Assembly: GCA_021234155.1 (NCBI GenBank)
Contig: JAJEKV010000028.1
Location: forward strand, 17,534,825 to 17,598,824
DNA length: 64,000 bases
Direction: 5' to 3'
DNA from: Isoetes taiwanensis
Taxonomy: Eukaryota > Streptophyta > Lycopodiopsida > Isoetales > Isoetaceae
A model generated the notes under the pieces. It searched no databases, was not told where the DNA came from, and was given only the letters and a program-made list of their open reading frames with translations. Shown piece by piece: positions 12,136-24,744 of this stretch (position 1 is its first letter; each line of letters begins with the position of its first letter). The position numbers were made by a program, and so were the translations under genes.

Positions 12136-14530
12136 TTAAGGCTGTAAGGCATGCATTGATTTGGGCAGAATAGTGTCAGCTAAATCTGTATTGACTGAGA
12201 CTGGAAGTGGAGGCATTTGACTCATGATTCCGGGTACGTTACTTATCCTGCAAATTGACAACCCAGGAATGAGCCTGCATTTGAAGGTACTTACTGAGAA
12301 AGAAATTGAAAATCAATGGACGAAGATGTATCACCCATTAAATATAGCAAATATGTTATCTCTAAACCGTGCCAACAGTTCCGTGTTCTCTTGCAGCTGT
12401 TATGTGCACATAAGTTAGTGTAAGGAAATTTATATAGACATGGCTAATAATTTAAAGCATGGGATGTACCTTGCATGCAGCTAAGTTTGCTCTAATTTGA
12501 TTCATAACCTGAACATTTTGTTCAAACAACTCACCTGCTGTCCCTCCAATAGCTGCAATAAAAAAGAAACAACAACTCGTGTTATATTTCCCCAAAGCTG
12601 TTGACATACAGATAAAAGACAACATATAGAGTTAAATAACCAAAGAAGTGCTTCACTGTCCTATCAGAGACATCAAGAAAATGACCATTCATGATATGCA
12701 AGTAGTATTACTTAAGACATTGTTCTTTAGATTTTGGTGGAACATAGTTACACATAAACTGACATGTGGCTCTAACAATGAGCTTTTTCTGACAAGTTAA
12801 CATGATCAATCTGAAACTGCACAGCCATGTGTTTGTCTAAACAGCCAGTCCTCATGTGAAATAATTTGAGGCTCAATGTCAATTTAGGTTTCAAAGTGAG
12901 AATTCTAATACAGTTAATAAACTCCTTCCACAATTCTCGACACCATTTAAAAACAAGAATAAAACCTTGACACAGTATAAACAAGAACACAAATGGCATG
13001 GGGAGGTTTCATGTTTTATTTAATGTCAGCGTTAACGACACTACCTTGCCCCATAGTTGGAGTTTTGAGACCCACAAGAAACAAGTTTTACTTGTCTTTC
13101 TACTAAGTAACTTAAAGAATCTATAATGACATTATTAATGCTTCCCTCAAATTCAATATAAAACCTCCAGACTGGAAAACAAGAAACAAAACAAAGTTCA
13201 AATTAATGCCTACCATCATTAGAGATGCCATCATCATTGTCAATCGGCATGGGAGGAGTCGTATACATTGGCACAGACTTATTAATTGTTGTAGGGGTTG
13301 ACTTAGACACTAGGTCGACCTGTTCACAACAAAATAAATATCTTAAGTAATCTAGATGCAGCTAATCATTTGTTTAAATTCAGGCACAAATTTCATACCT
13401 TTTTCTCCTTGGGTTTTTTTGCCAAGCCTTGTTCTTCTGCCTTGCGCCTTTTCCCCATCTCTTTCTTCTACAAATGAGATGGATAAATCAAATGTAATCA
13501 ACATGCCTCAGAATCTACCATGTTGAATAAGGTAGGTTTCAAAAACAAAAGATGACTCATATTCATCTGATCCCCCTTCCTTCCCCTTTCTCCCACCCAA
13601 AGCAGCCAATGTGTCATAAGCTATACTGATGTTATATGATCCAACCCCATACAATGAAAGTCGTCAACAAGACAAGCCTTATCGCAAGATATTTTGGAAA
13701 TAAGGATGCCCAGATTACATACTTCAGAGCCATAAACATGTTTCAAATTGTCTAGTTGCTATCCCACGCATAAATTGGATGTGTCGATGTGTGAATTAGA
13801 TTCTGGCTCACTTCCCACTTGGCAGTTTATAAGGACCCCAGCCAGTTCATAATGGAACAAATGAAAAGAACTAAGGGAAAAGGCTCACAGTCATCCAACG
13901 ACACCTCATGGCGACGTCTCTCACGGTCTTTTCTGGGAGAAGCGCTGCAATTTTTATGTACTTCCACAAATTCACCTCATTTGCATACCTAAGAATTTAA
14001 AGAAAAAAATCAAGTATCATAACAGGAACAGTGATTTTAGATTACAGAAAATGAGGTTTTCCAATTTGCTTTTAAACTATCATATGTGGTCTTACCCTCT
14101 TGAGTTATGGTCATCTGTGGTCTTAAAATAGCAACATGAATTCCACAAATATGTGTCCTTAATGTGATTGTCTTAGATTGCTTCACATCTAGACACCTAA
14201 TATGTTTCACCTTCTAGGCACCTACGATAACTAACAAAATTGCCTACAAAAAATACAAAGAATCTATACGATGCCCATTAGTAGCAAGCATAGAACATCT
14301 TACTTGATAAGACCATCGTCCAAGATATTTTGTTCTTCACTGCTCCATTCTGCAGAAAGACCTGGATTATGAAGTAGCTGTAGCTGCAGCTGCAGCGGCC
14401 CAGTTGATTGATTCGTATTGTTGGGGCTTGAAACTGGAGCGGCTTCTGTTTTTTGGGGCTGCATCGGACATGAATTTGAGGCTGGCCTAGCAATCTTCAA
14501 AGCAGAACCGGCCATTTTCACAGTCGCCAT
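12136..14530 (-). CDS. DUF3755 family protein with SANT/Myb-like domain, seven coding exons
   Basis: Coding exons on the minus strand are 14530-14304, 13988-13889, 13467-13399, 13319-13214, 12552-12470, 12396-12335 and 12247-12136. All introns are GT-AG, the phases agree throughout, and the sum is 759 nt (252 aa plus TAA). Residues about 58-110 form a SANT/Myb-like unit (SAEWSSEEQNILDDGLIKYA, then TVRDVAMRCRWMTKKE), followed by a Lys-rich stretch (KRRKAEEQGLAKKPKEKK) that would be a nuclear signal. The C-terminal half has the family motifs QVMNQIRANL, LARFRDNI and VPGIMSQMPPLPVSVN. I know this plant family as DUF3755 (Arabidopsis At3g07565 type). Its function is not established, and a nuclear chromatin role is inference. 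The gene looks intact and under selection. Confidence 0.88.
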
Positions 14531-14571
14531 GGCTCTTACAATTGCTCCATCACCAGGTTAAGATGCACAGT

Positions 14572-14583
14572 AAACTATATATG
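14572..14583 (-). promoter_or_regulatory. TATA-like element upstream of the DUF3755 gene
   Basis: CTCATATATAGT on the minus strand lies about 45 bases upstream of the start codon. That would give a very short 5' leader, so the true promoter could lie further away. Confidence 0.3.
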
Positions 14584-14755
14584 AGAGATTAGGCCTACCA
14601 TACCAATCCGTCATGTTGCCAGAGGACGACGGCCTCGATAGCTCCAACAAACCTACCTTCAATCTCTGCCGTTAAATCTTGTAAAAGGATATGCTAAAAG
14701 CCCTTTTTTGTATTTTACATTTTCCCCATATCTCTATATATCTCTAATTATATAA

Positions 14756-14943
14756 GGCCGGATTTCCACTAACAGCGGCATTGACGTGGTCTGGTAGCTT
14801 CTAGGCGGTAACAACAAAAAAACTTGGAGTTGGCATTTTCTACTTTGAAGCCTTCCATTCAGTGCAGCAGAAAGATTTTTAGCTATTGTTGTCGGCTACA
14901 ATTTTTAAGGAATACTCCCACTGCCGTTAGTGGAAATCCAGCC
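14756..14943. mobile_element. Tourist-like MITE
   Basis: The terminal inverted repeats are GGCCGGATTTCCACTAAC at the left and its near reverse complement GTTAGTGGAAATCCAGCC at the right. Flanks are taa (14753-14755) and tac (14944-14946), a near match to the TWA duplication of PIF/Harbinger MITEs. It is 188 bp long and non-coding, and sits in the upstream region of the DUF3755 gene. Confidence 0.7.
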
Positions 14944-14994
14944 TACGCACCTCCCTTATCTGGGTCGTCCATCGATAGCCCGAATTAAACCACC

Positions 14995-15245
14995 ACTTAA
15001 GCTCCCCCCTTATCCAGTGGTCTAGTATTTGAGGTGTCGCTGTTTGGGCCATCCAGATCTGAGATCGACGGTTGAGACAGTGTCATGTCGATCCACCACA
15101 AGCAGCCCCCTTGTGGATGGAGATTGAGGTGTCGCCGCCTGGGATGTCACACGTGTGAGATCGATGGTGTACATGTAGCCACTTTGTGATGCCTCAAGCA
15201 GCCCCCTTATTTGGGGCTTTTGATCCAGGCCCAGATTTGAGGATT
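14995..15245. repeat. Three diverged tandem copies, about 110 bp each
   Basis: A block containing 'gctcccccctt' or 'cagcccccttat', then 'gaggtgtcgc', then 'tgagatcgacggt' recurs with variation near 15001, 15103 and 15200. It is an old local duplication. A 120-codon minus-strand frame covers it but shows no domain and is probably chance. Confidence 0.45.
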
Positions 15246-18130
15246 TGATCTTAGCCGTCGATAAAAAGGTGGATTTGGTGTAGCAAGTCTTAGCCATTAG
15301 ATCAAAAGGGAAAGGAGAAATCCTAGTCATTAAATTTTTTTTTTTAGCAGGGTTGCCTAACCTCCCCTGCCCGATTTCCTGCATTCCTAGCTATGCCACG
15401 TGTCGTGCCACGTCACTAAAAATCATTTTGAGCCGTCTGATTCTCTAATTTCGAATCCTACGGCCAGGGAAATTAGAAAACCGAAGAAATACTCTGTCGT
15501 GCCTCTGTTATTTTTGGTTCTTTGAACCTAAACCCATGTTGTCGTGGAGTCATCGAATATCGTCGATCAACTCGCCATGGGATCATCGAATGTCGTAGTC
15601 CCTTACCTCAAGAAAACCAGGTTTTCGTCTCATGGGAGGCAGATGAATATCTGCAGCTACATGTGCAAGAGTTGGATATAGAAGAATTTGAGCATGTTGC
15701 ATGGTGAAAATGGATTACGATGCTTGTTGCTCGAACAGGTAGGGCCCTGTCTCTGTTTTAGTCTAGATCATGTTTCTTGAAACAGTCTAGGTTTTACAGA
15801 GAAAAGAATATGTTTTAGCATTCGTTCTTTGGTCATATATTTGTATTCAGATGTTTGAGCCAACACATTCAAAGGTGCTGGTAATTAAATAGAAACAAGC
15901 ATATAAGACATTTTCCAAGAGCAGTAAGAGCAGCGGGAGAGGCCATGCAAATGATTGGACAAAAATCAATGGATAGTGGAGAAGAGAGGTTCTTACTGTG
16001 GGAATTTACAACACTTACTTGCAGGTATTGTTTTGCATCATAATATCTGAGTTTAAACTAACAACAAAAATACAATTTAGGATCTTGAAGTGACATGCTG
16101 AAAACAGTATCTTGGTGACTTTTGTAAATACTGGTTTCCTTTCTTCTTAAAGCAAATCTAGCTTTTGCAACAATTGAGGGGCCCACAATTAACTTGGAAT
16201 GTTTTATTCTTTCTAGAAATCTACTTGGTCCTTAATGGTTGTTCGATGAGAGTAGAGTCTAGTTACAGCTTGTTTCATGAAGGTCATGTAACATGTTTGA
16301 ACGCAGGTCTCGGGAAGGAGTGATTGACAGTCCTAGATTACCAGGAGCTTCTATTTGATGATTGTGGCAACCATCAACAACTTTTACATCTATGGTTCAA
16401 CAATAATAAGGATCAACCAGGGAGCTTGCAGGAGATGTTACTTATGAATACACATTGTATAATCCCACTGACGGTTTTATGGGATAGAGGGTTATAGCCA
16501 ATAAATATAAAGGTATGTTCGTCATGGTTTTGATCAGATCTTATGAAGCACTGTGAGAATAAAAAAAATAGTATCGTTTGGTCTTTATTTTGTCCAGATT
16601 TTGTAATTGTCTTCCAGATATATACTTATTGCTTATAGTTGGATAAATACTTATGCACACTGAAAATTTGTTAAAAGTTGCATGCCCCGAGCTTCGAACC
16701 TCCATTTCCTTGTAACTTAATTGGTAGCTAAGAGCAAAAGGGCAGTGGCACTACTTCAACAACAAAGAGGAATATTATGTGGCATTGAAGCACCGAAGGC
16801 GCAAATGGAAGTGCAGTATGTCTTATTTAACTGCTGAATTTAAATACAAAAGTGCTTATATAAGCAACTTGAGGCGTGTTTGCCTAATGAAACTTCTGAT
16901 TTTGGGCATGTAATTTGCATCTCTTTTCGTCAGCAGTCTGATGGATCAATGTCTAAACAATATGCCAGCTCCATAAGTGGCTCTATAAGTTTCTGGAGAC
17001 ATGAACTTTGCAGATCTGTTTCTTGTAGCTGTAGTCTTTGGACTTTCTATGCACATGCAATTTGAGAGAATAGTTTCAATTATCTGCATCCTGCACTTTG
17101 CAGCATCTTCCATTGTTTTTATTTTGGTTTAATGACTCATTGTAATGCAAATTGTATATTTAGATGAGTCATTTTTCTTGGATGATATTGTTGCAGAAGC
17201 ATGGGCATAAAAGATTTATGTTGTTTGATGCTTTATTTAGGACTGTTATGCTGCATCAATCTTGAAAATAGGTCAATGCATTGGTTCTCTGGAGGTTACG
17301 TGACATGTTGGAGATTGTAAGTTCTGCATGTGGGTCCCTCGCATGCAAACATATGAGAGAAGAGTGCACAAAAAAAAATTGCCAATGCTATGGAAAAACG
17401 ATGCACGTTCAATATATCTGACCAGTTTTGAACACTTATATACTGCTCTGACAGACTGTTATCATAGAAATGAAATATGTTATGTCATTGCTACAGGCTT
17501 GTAAAAGTGTGTCCCTTGACCCGGCCCAAAAGGGGGTCACAAATATCACTGTTGAAGGATACCCAGCAGCTCAGGTGTGCAGAAGCATTCCCATTTCCTT
17601 GTAATTTAGCAGTTTGTTATGGACACACTTTTGGCATACGAGAACATGCTATACTGAAATGCTAACTGGCAGTCGAGAAGAGAGAACTTTCTACCATATT
17701 TTTTCTTTCAATTATGAAAACATTTTTACAAAGAGAATAAGTTTCAAATTTTAGAGACCAGAAGATTAAAAAAGCCGAGCTCACAAAAGAGAAACTATAA
17801 GAAAAATCCACACATCAAAGTAAAATTCAGACTTCTTTTTTAGTGTCCATATTATTGTGTAACTTTTAGGTTACCCAAGCTTGGTAGTGCCCAACATCCT
17901 AACCTTCATCCCCGGACGCCCAATGTAACACTCATATATTAATACACATTCTCTTCGCATGCCACTGAAATTCACATTGCTACAATTAAAATTCCAACTC
18001 AAATCCATCTATCTAGCCTTGTTCTCAACCCTGCAATTCTGCTAGTTATTAAATTGCATTATTTTATAGTAAATAAAGGAGATGAGATGGCACCATTTAA
18101 TAAATATAGTGAGTTGACAAAGCATTTATG
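15246..18130. other. No recognised gene; AT-rich
   Basis: About 2.9 kb with frequent stops on both strands. Some stretches look like transcribed non-coding sequence (several consensus-like splice donors and acceptors between 15700 and 16500), but no conserved protein motif could be read. A non-coding transcript cannot be excluded. Confidence 0.4.
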
Positions 18131-18139
18131 GTTGACTTT

Positions 18140-18460
18140 CTAGGAAGCTTCCTTTTCAGCATACAAAATTTCTGCTCCTTCATCATCATTGCCTCTAGCA
18201 ACCTTTTTTTGTTCAACTTCAGTCCTCAAGATGTTCTCTGTCTCATCTCTATTTTTGGCCACATTTCTTATGAAGAGCCCCAATTGTTCATTTTCAATTA
18301 CTGCTCTAGCTATGGTGAGTACTTGGAATCTCTCAGATAAATCAACTCCAGCAGCAGCCAAATCAGCCACAATATTGTCAAATTTGTTGAAGAAATCAAA
18401 CAAATCATCCTCATCATGTAACTTTAAGTTTCTAAGTTCTTTATCAAGCAGATCTATTTG
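18140..18460 (-). pseudogene. Ty1/copia gag fragment
   Basis: The minus-strand frame encodes LLDKELRNLKLHDEDDLFDFF continuing into a segment that matches the gag of the copia element at 60450-61240 (shared pattern FxKFDxIxADLxxAG, ARAV, RNVAK, RTExEQ). It lacks both the start and the zinc knuckle. It is a truncated copy of the same or a close copia family. Confidence 0.75.
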
Positions 18461-18549
18461 AGAGGAGACTCATGTCTTTGGATTCCTCTCCTCGAGAGCT
18501 TTCCAATGAGTGGTGCCTTGATATCTTTCGTCGCAGTTGGAGCCAATGT

Positions 18550-19060
18550 GATGAATTCCAAGAATCTTCTTGGAATCTTAGAATTTTACAGAATCTATGG
18601 TAATTCGCGAGAATCTAGGGAAATCTTCATAAGATCTTAGAGAATCTAAAGGAATCGCAAGAGAATCTTAGGGAATCTATGAGAGTCAAAAGAGAATCTA
18701 GGGGGATCTTTATAGGATCAAAGGAAATCTAAGGAGAATCTACACAAAAACTTGGGGAATCTAGAGGAACCTTGGGATAATACTTGAGAATCTAGGGGAA
18801 TCTCAAGAGAATCTTAGAGATACTAGTGGAATCTGAAGAGGATCTTTCGTAATCTATGGGAATCTAAGGGTCACAAAATCTTTGAGAATTTAGAGGAATC
18901 TTGATGGAATCTTGGAGAATTTTGTGAAATCTTTGTAGAACCTAGGAGAATCTACATAGAATCTTGAGGAATCTAGATAAATCTTGGGATAATCTTTGGA
19001 AATCTAGGGGAATCTTTGTAGAACCTTCAGAATCTAGGGAACCTTTGTAAGATCCAAGAT
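18550..19060 (+). repeat. Degenerate GAATCT-rich minisatellite
   Basis: Dozens of near-copies of a unit of about 10-13 bp built on ggaatctaggag or gaatcttgg fill this stretch with shifting spacing. The array separates the copia gag fragment from the hAT remnant. Confidence 0.7.
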
Positions 19061-19104
19061 GATCCTTTCAATCTTGATCTTCATTTAGGGGCTATCCTAA
19101 CAGC

Positions 19105-19812
19105 TCGGATTACAAGCTTTTCATCGCCGAGTTAACTGAGTACCAAAACTTGAGTGGAAGGTGGGCAGATGAAGGGCTTCACGACGCGTTGGGGAGTCAT
19201 AAGAAGGAGCCTAATATGGAGTCCTACACATGGTGGCAAGCCTACGGATAAGTTACTGATGCATTATAGGCCCTTGCAATGTCTATCCTCTCCTTGGTAT
19301 CCTCCAATAGCATAAGTGAGAGGAATTGGAGTGCCTACAAGTATATACACAGTGTCACACGAAATCGCCTGCTGCATATTAAGAAGGCTGACAAACTTGT
19401 ATATAACTTCTCAAACTGGCGGCTCTTGAATCACAACAGTGGTGCAGTTGTAGTCGATAAGCTACAGTTTCCTTTCATGGATGCAGATTCCAAAGTGGAA
19501 GAGGACAGCTTCGAAGACAGTGAGGATGAGCTACTTGCAGTAAATGTCGCTAACCATGTTGACGAAGACATTCAGCGTACCCATTTTGTCGACACCGAAG
19601 ATGATTTAGACCAAAAGATGTTCTCGGACGAGTCAGATGACAACGAAGATACTGAGGAGGAGTTTGATACCGAAAGGCCAGGTCCAAGTATTACTGGAGT
19701 TCTGTTTGAGAACTTAACTGCACGTGATCCCCTAGACTCTCCAATGCCAATTAGCCTAACAAACAGGCAACGTGTCAGAAGAAACACATTTCGAGGACGT
19801 TGTACTAAGTGA
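19105..19812 (+). pseudogene. hAT transposase C-terminal fragment
   Basis: From about 19105 the translation reads FIAELTEYQNLSG, a WWQAYG string, then after two stops LAMSILSLVSSNSISERNWS and RNRLLHIKKADKLVY. This is the order of motifs in the hAT dimerisation domain (LA..IL...SS.S.ERNWS, then RNRL....KLVY). A 177-codon open frame (19279-19812) ends in an acidic tail. Everything upstream of the C-terminus is missing, so it cannot be an active transposase. Confidence 0.8.
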
Positions 19813-20565
19813 AAGGGCCATAGGAGGTTGAACCTAGGCCAGCAGGCAGAAGAGGATGGAACCCCGGACGATGAAACTGATGAAGATGGTGCTGCCTAGA
19901 AAGATGATGAGATGAGTATCTTCAAACTATTATAACCGTGGATGAGGATAATAAAAAAGTAAAGTTTTTTGTTATAAGTTTTTGTCGTTTTAACAATTTG
20001 TTACCATGTTTCATGTATAATATTTTTTGTCGTTTTAACAATTTGTCGCTGTGTTCCATGTTTTATGTATAATATATGTATTGTATATGTAATTCGGGTT
20101 CAACATTTGACCTAAGTGCTTTGGGAATCTTCTACTGATCATTACTATCACCTCAGTCGACCTAAGTACCTTGAGAACCCACCTTGGATTAGAATCGTCT
20201 TGACTTCCTTTGCTGCTTGCCAATATATTATGAATTTTGTATTGATCTTTTTTATTGTAAAAAAAGAAAGCCTTTTTGGGAATCGAACCCAAACAAGTCC
20301 ATAAGGCATAATATACTATGTTATCTCCATTCTTATTTATACATACTAAGTTCTTGTGCTAAGTTCCAATGGTGCAAGAGTGGACACTTAAAACTAAAAG
20401 GTGTATGCACAAAGGTGTAAAGAATCAACTATGCAAAATAAACAATTAAATTTACATTCGTATATTCACAATCCAAGAACTTTATAAATTTAACATTTAA
20501 CAAATGAAACCAGAGGTTACATTCCAGATCACATTTGCAGTCCGTTTTACACTCCATTTGAGACT
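19813..20565. other. No recognised gene
   Basis: AT-rich sequence including a short direct repeat of ttttgtcgttttaacaattt near 19975 and 20027. The short frames show no domain. Confidence 0.5.
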
Positions 20566-20676
20566 CCAGTACCACAAATCAGCTTCTGCTGTGATAAAGG
20601 CAGGTTCAGGGTATGGCTTACACTCTAGTACCAAAGATCAGCTTCTGCTGTGATAAAAGGCAGTTCAGGGTATGGC
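20566..20676 (+). repeat. Tandem duplication, about 55 bp unit
   Basis: The block with cagcttctgctgtgataaa and gttcagggtatggct occurs twice in a row with few differences. Confidence 0.7.
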
Positions 20677-20756
20677 TATCCTGGCCTCAATAAAGAAACC
20701 ACCAGAGACGAAACAAAATATGCTTTTCAATCAGTCAGGTCACCTTCTGCCCTCAA

Positions 20757-21390
20757 GATGAGCTGGTCTTGACGTGCAACCATAGTCCAATCTGCAAGGA
20801 GTACATCACAGTATCAGATTGAGCCTGCACAGAAGTTATAACAACAAAAAGCCAAGTCCGCTACAACCATAATTGACGATTCAATGCTGAAATCATTTCA
20901 ATGTTATCCATGATCTATGATCTAACTCAGAGGACAATATCCTCTAGATGTTAACTAAATATTTCTTTCTTCCTTCCTCTCCAGAAAAGATATTGATGAC
21001 AGATATATCGACTACTCTGTTGTAAACTGACTAGACTCATCAAAAAATCATCTGTAACAAAGAAGAAAAGGAGGGAAGAAACAAATCAAGGCCTCTGCTC
21101 CTTTTGGTACAATAAGAGAGGAAAAGACTTGTGGCAGAAGCTTTCTGGCAAGACCCAACAAGAATGGCCAGCCTTATGATGAAACAAGAATGGCAAGACC
21201 CAAGAATGATTTGTAGGCAAATCCTTTAAAAAAAAGAGCAGAATGGAACAAAATACTAGGAACCTCTACCTCAGCCACGGTGGCTTTGCCAGCTGCATGT
21301 GTGAAGGGATTCTCCATTGTACTCTTGCTACCAGTCCCACGAACTAGCAAGGGAATCATAGACATCTTGGGCTCACCAGGCTTCTGCACG
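20757..21390 (-). other. Exon-like segments of an unidentified minus-strand gene
   Basis: On the minus strand an acceptor-like ttcgtgcag (about 21386) precedes a coding-looking segment containing PKMSMIPLLVRGTGSKSTM and AGKATVAE, followed by a donor-like GAG|GTAGAG near 21268. A second acceptor-like ctccttgcag near 20801 precedes a short segment ending in a stop. Composition and splice signals suggest the last two exons of a small gene, but I do not recognise the protein and found no first exon. Confidence 0.3.
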
Positions 21391-21459
21391 AAACAAGAAG
21401 AACAAAGTAAAAGAAAAGATGCATGCTTTTCTATAACTTTTTTTTTTCGTTTGAGCCTA

Positions 21460-21600
21460 TTCAAACATGCCACCCCTAGGCTCAAACATGCCACATAACG
21501 TGCCACCGAGGCTGAAACATGCTCAAACATGGCATGTGGCTCAAACATGCCACCCCAGGCTAAAAAATGACAAGTGGCTCAAGCATGCCACCCCAGGCCC
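21460..21600 (+). repeat. Short block of the 'caaacatgcca' minisatellite
   Basis: It contains units such as ggctcaaacatgccac and ctcaaacatgccacccc, the same words that fill the foldback arms at 29551-30100 and 58570-59591. It is about 8 kb from the foldback element and not part of it. Confidence 0.7.
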
Positions 21601-21609
21601 GTTAACATT

Positions 21610-23920
21610 TGTAAGTAGTAGCAATAGAAGATTGGATAAATCCAGAATGTGAATTTGACTGCATACATGGCTTCGATATGTCAAAATTAGCTTAGGGACA
21701 AATTTTCATGACTATCACATAAAAAAAGGCACCAAAAAAATTAAAAAGTGCCAGACGTCGCTATAAATTGAAAGCTAAAAGTGCTTAAGGCGACCAATGC
21801 CACAGCCTTTGCAGCAACCAAGATGCCATAGCTGGCGCTTCAGAGGTAAAATCCAGATTAGGGATACTGCGAAATAATGAAAGGTGTGTTTGATCTCGCA
21901 TTCAAAAAGTTTAGAGGGTCAGATTTGGGGTGGATAGAAGAAAAAAGGGGTTGTTCCACTGCCAGATTTGCCATCACCATGGCAAAGGGAGTATCACCAT
22001 GGCAAAGGGAGGGAAAGAAAAAACAGAGGAGAGGGAGATGCCGTTAATCAAGGAGCCAATCAAGTTAAAGGACTCGTATCACAATCTCTCTCCTTGATCT
22101 CTTTGCAAATCTCCACCATTCATTCTAAGAGCCAATAAGATTATAGAATTGAGATCAGAATCTTTGCTATTTATCTTGGCCATTGAATACAATATTATAG
22201 TATTATTTTATCTTTTACGCATGGCAAAAGCATTATTTTAATTTTCAGCATATATAATGGTCACGACAAACGTGCTCAGATTATCGAGTGTTACCCTAGC
22301 GATAGTTAGAGCATTATTTTGACTTGTTGGCTACATGCATTATAGGTGCTTGTGATAGTGTTTGAAAAAATATAACTTTCGGGTTAGATATCTTTGCCCA
22401 GTTGTTGTGGTCAGGCGTTATTTGGTCCTGCCTTGGCTTAAATCTATTCAATTTAATTAGCCACAAAGGGGAGTTGTTTATCGCTATGGAATTCGATTGC
22501 CCAAGTACTAGATCACTCCAAAATTATAACCTTGAGCTTATGGAAAGGTCAAGACTGTGGTTCTCTAGTAGTTGGGCATATATTAGACATATGTTGGGCA
22601 AAAATGTTGGAACCAGACGTTAAACAAACTGCTTTATATGTTAGCAGACCTTGATTATGCATGTGTATAGATAAATATCAACTTAAAATTGAATGCTAAT
22701 TTAGAGTTCACTAGTTATGGTGCCCGGTGTTGCCGGGCTTTACTACAATTTGAAAGGGTAGGTGTTTGATTGCTGGCTAGAATAAAGAATGTGGTGATAT
22801 TTGCATTTGACATGATCCTAAAAAGGAAGGAAGGTGTGAATGTGAGTGTGGGTGTGAGGGGCATTATTGCATATTTTGTGTTGATTCATTGTGCAATAGA
22901 AATGCCAAAAAAGATTATCTACATGGTGAAATGCTCCATGACATGAAATAGATAGAAATGTGAAGAAGACACTCCTAGCATACTCCATCCTTTGATTGAG
23001 GCATTGACCATATACATAAATCCATGATTATAACAATAAAGAACGATGTTCTATCCCTTGTGAGTTGGGAATATCAATGGTGAGTCTATTAGTTACTATA
23101 GATATGTGCACTTCCTTTTTACATTGATAAAGCTCTTAATGTACATTGTTATTTGTATTTGCTGCAGTAAACTTTTCAATAAAGCAAGATTATAGTGGGG
23201 ATGTGATTAATTGTTAATTATTGGCTAGGAATAGTTTGAGATGAGGCCTAAATAGTCTTATTTGTTGGACGAACTTACATAGGAACATCAGATATATATA
23301 ACAAACCACCATATTTGTCCTTTAGATTTTGCAATACAACATCACAAACCATTCCTATTTTCTTACTAACATGAAGCAGAACTATTGCTTGTCATAAGTA
23401 CCTTCTTCATCTGAGTAATTATGACTTAAAATGTCTAAGAAGATTTTCATGTAAAATATAAAATCACATATGGGCAATATGCTTTGGTCGTTCATATTCA
23501 TACATAATTGCCAATCCATATACATGCAGTAATGGTGGATATGCACATGCGTCAAATGTAATATCATGACTAGAGAGACATGTTTATGCCCTTTACTTTT
23601 CTCTTATATTTTATAGGTCAAAATGTGTACAAAAACTATTCTTATTTTTAGTTTAGAAAATGTCTACCAAACCTATTAGGAGTGAAGTAGATGAGCAACA
23701 TATTAAGTGCACATACACTTTCCAAACTTGTGAAGGTGGACAATGATAAAAAGTTGTAACATCGATATAGATTGTCAAAATAATCATGCCTTATGATGGT
23801 TTTCAATAATCGTGATGGACAGAAACATAGTCTGGACGACGTCAACACAAACGTCTTTGGTATGCGGCCTTGATGCTCAACAGTGCTAATGATAGCTTTC
23901 CCTAGTGCTAGTGTTAAAAA
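21610..23920. other. No recognised gene; AT-rich
   Basis: Holds a small direct repeat (atcaccatggcaaagggag twice near 21970-22010) and otherwise long AT-rich sequence without coding character or terminal repeats. Confidence 0.5.
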
Positions 23921-23976
23921 CTATTCTATTCTATTCTATTCTATTCTATTCTATTCTATTCTATTCTATTCTATTC
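23921..23976 (+). repeat. (ATTCT)n pentanucleotide microsatellite
   Basis: About eleven uninterrupted ctatt units. A longer array of the same pentamer is at about 59862-59958. Confidence 0.95.
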
Positions 23977-24409
23977 CTTAGAAAGAGTTTCATTTGAAGC
24001 TCTACATGTTAGAAAGAGTTTTATTTAAGGCTCCACGTGATTTCTATCCATTTCTTCTAGACCTCATCTTGTAAAGTGTCACATGTCCGATAGGACGCTG
24101 CCTTGTGGCATGACGTTAAAATCTCATCTTCTTTAATTGAAATTATATGGAATTTATGCGACAATAGTTGCATGCTACATAATAGTTTGTTTATTGAAAG
24201 GAATGGATTGAGACTTCTCAATCAGCTGAAAGATGTTGGAATACTTCAATGTCACTCAATGTGCTCTTGATCAGCAGTTGAAGAATGACAACTTGATTTA
24301 CAGTTGCAGAGAATAGATGTTGTCAAAGCCAAAACAGTAAGTTCAAAAAACAGCGGATCTCATGCCTATAACAATGTTTTGTCAACATTTTGAAGCAGTT
24401 AGATGCAAT

Positions 24410-24744
24410 CAGTGTAGTACCGTACTTCCCGTACCATACGTGTACAATACGTATGCAACGTACAGTACGGGGTAACGTACGATGGCCAGTTTAACGTACA
24501 AACATACGTCAAAAGTTGTTGTTTAAAAAAACAGGCGTCATACTTATACATCATCGTTTTGAAACACATGCAAGATTAATTAAAAGTCTCTCACAATGCG
24601 TGACCGCACGCAGCGTCGTAGACAACAAACCAAAAAAAAAAAAAAATCTTATTTGATGCACAAAATGAATAAGTACGTACGGTACGTATGGGTACGGTAC
24701 GTTAAGTATGGAAAACGTAACGTACACATACTTAACCTACACTG
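24410..24744. mobile_element. hAT-type MITE, GTACG-rich
   Basis: The ends are CAGTGTAG and CTACACTG, with a perfect 8-bp target duplication gatgcaat (24402-24409, 24745-24752), diagnostic of hAT elements. The 335-bp body is packed with cgtacgtac and tacggtacg words in both subterminal regions, which are likely transposase-binding arrays. Confidence 0.85.

Noticed and set aside
15022-15384. A 120-codon minus-strand open frame
   Set aside because: It runs through a diverged tandem repeat and shows no recognisable domain.
23921-23976. The (ATTCT)n arrays as CRISPR-like or functional arrays
   Set aside because: They are simple pentanucleotide microsatellites without spacers.
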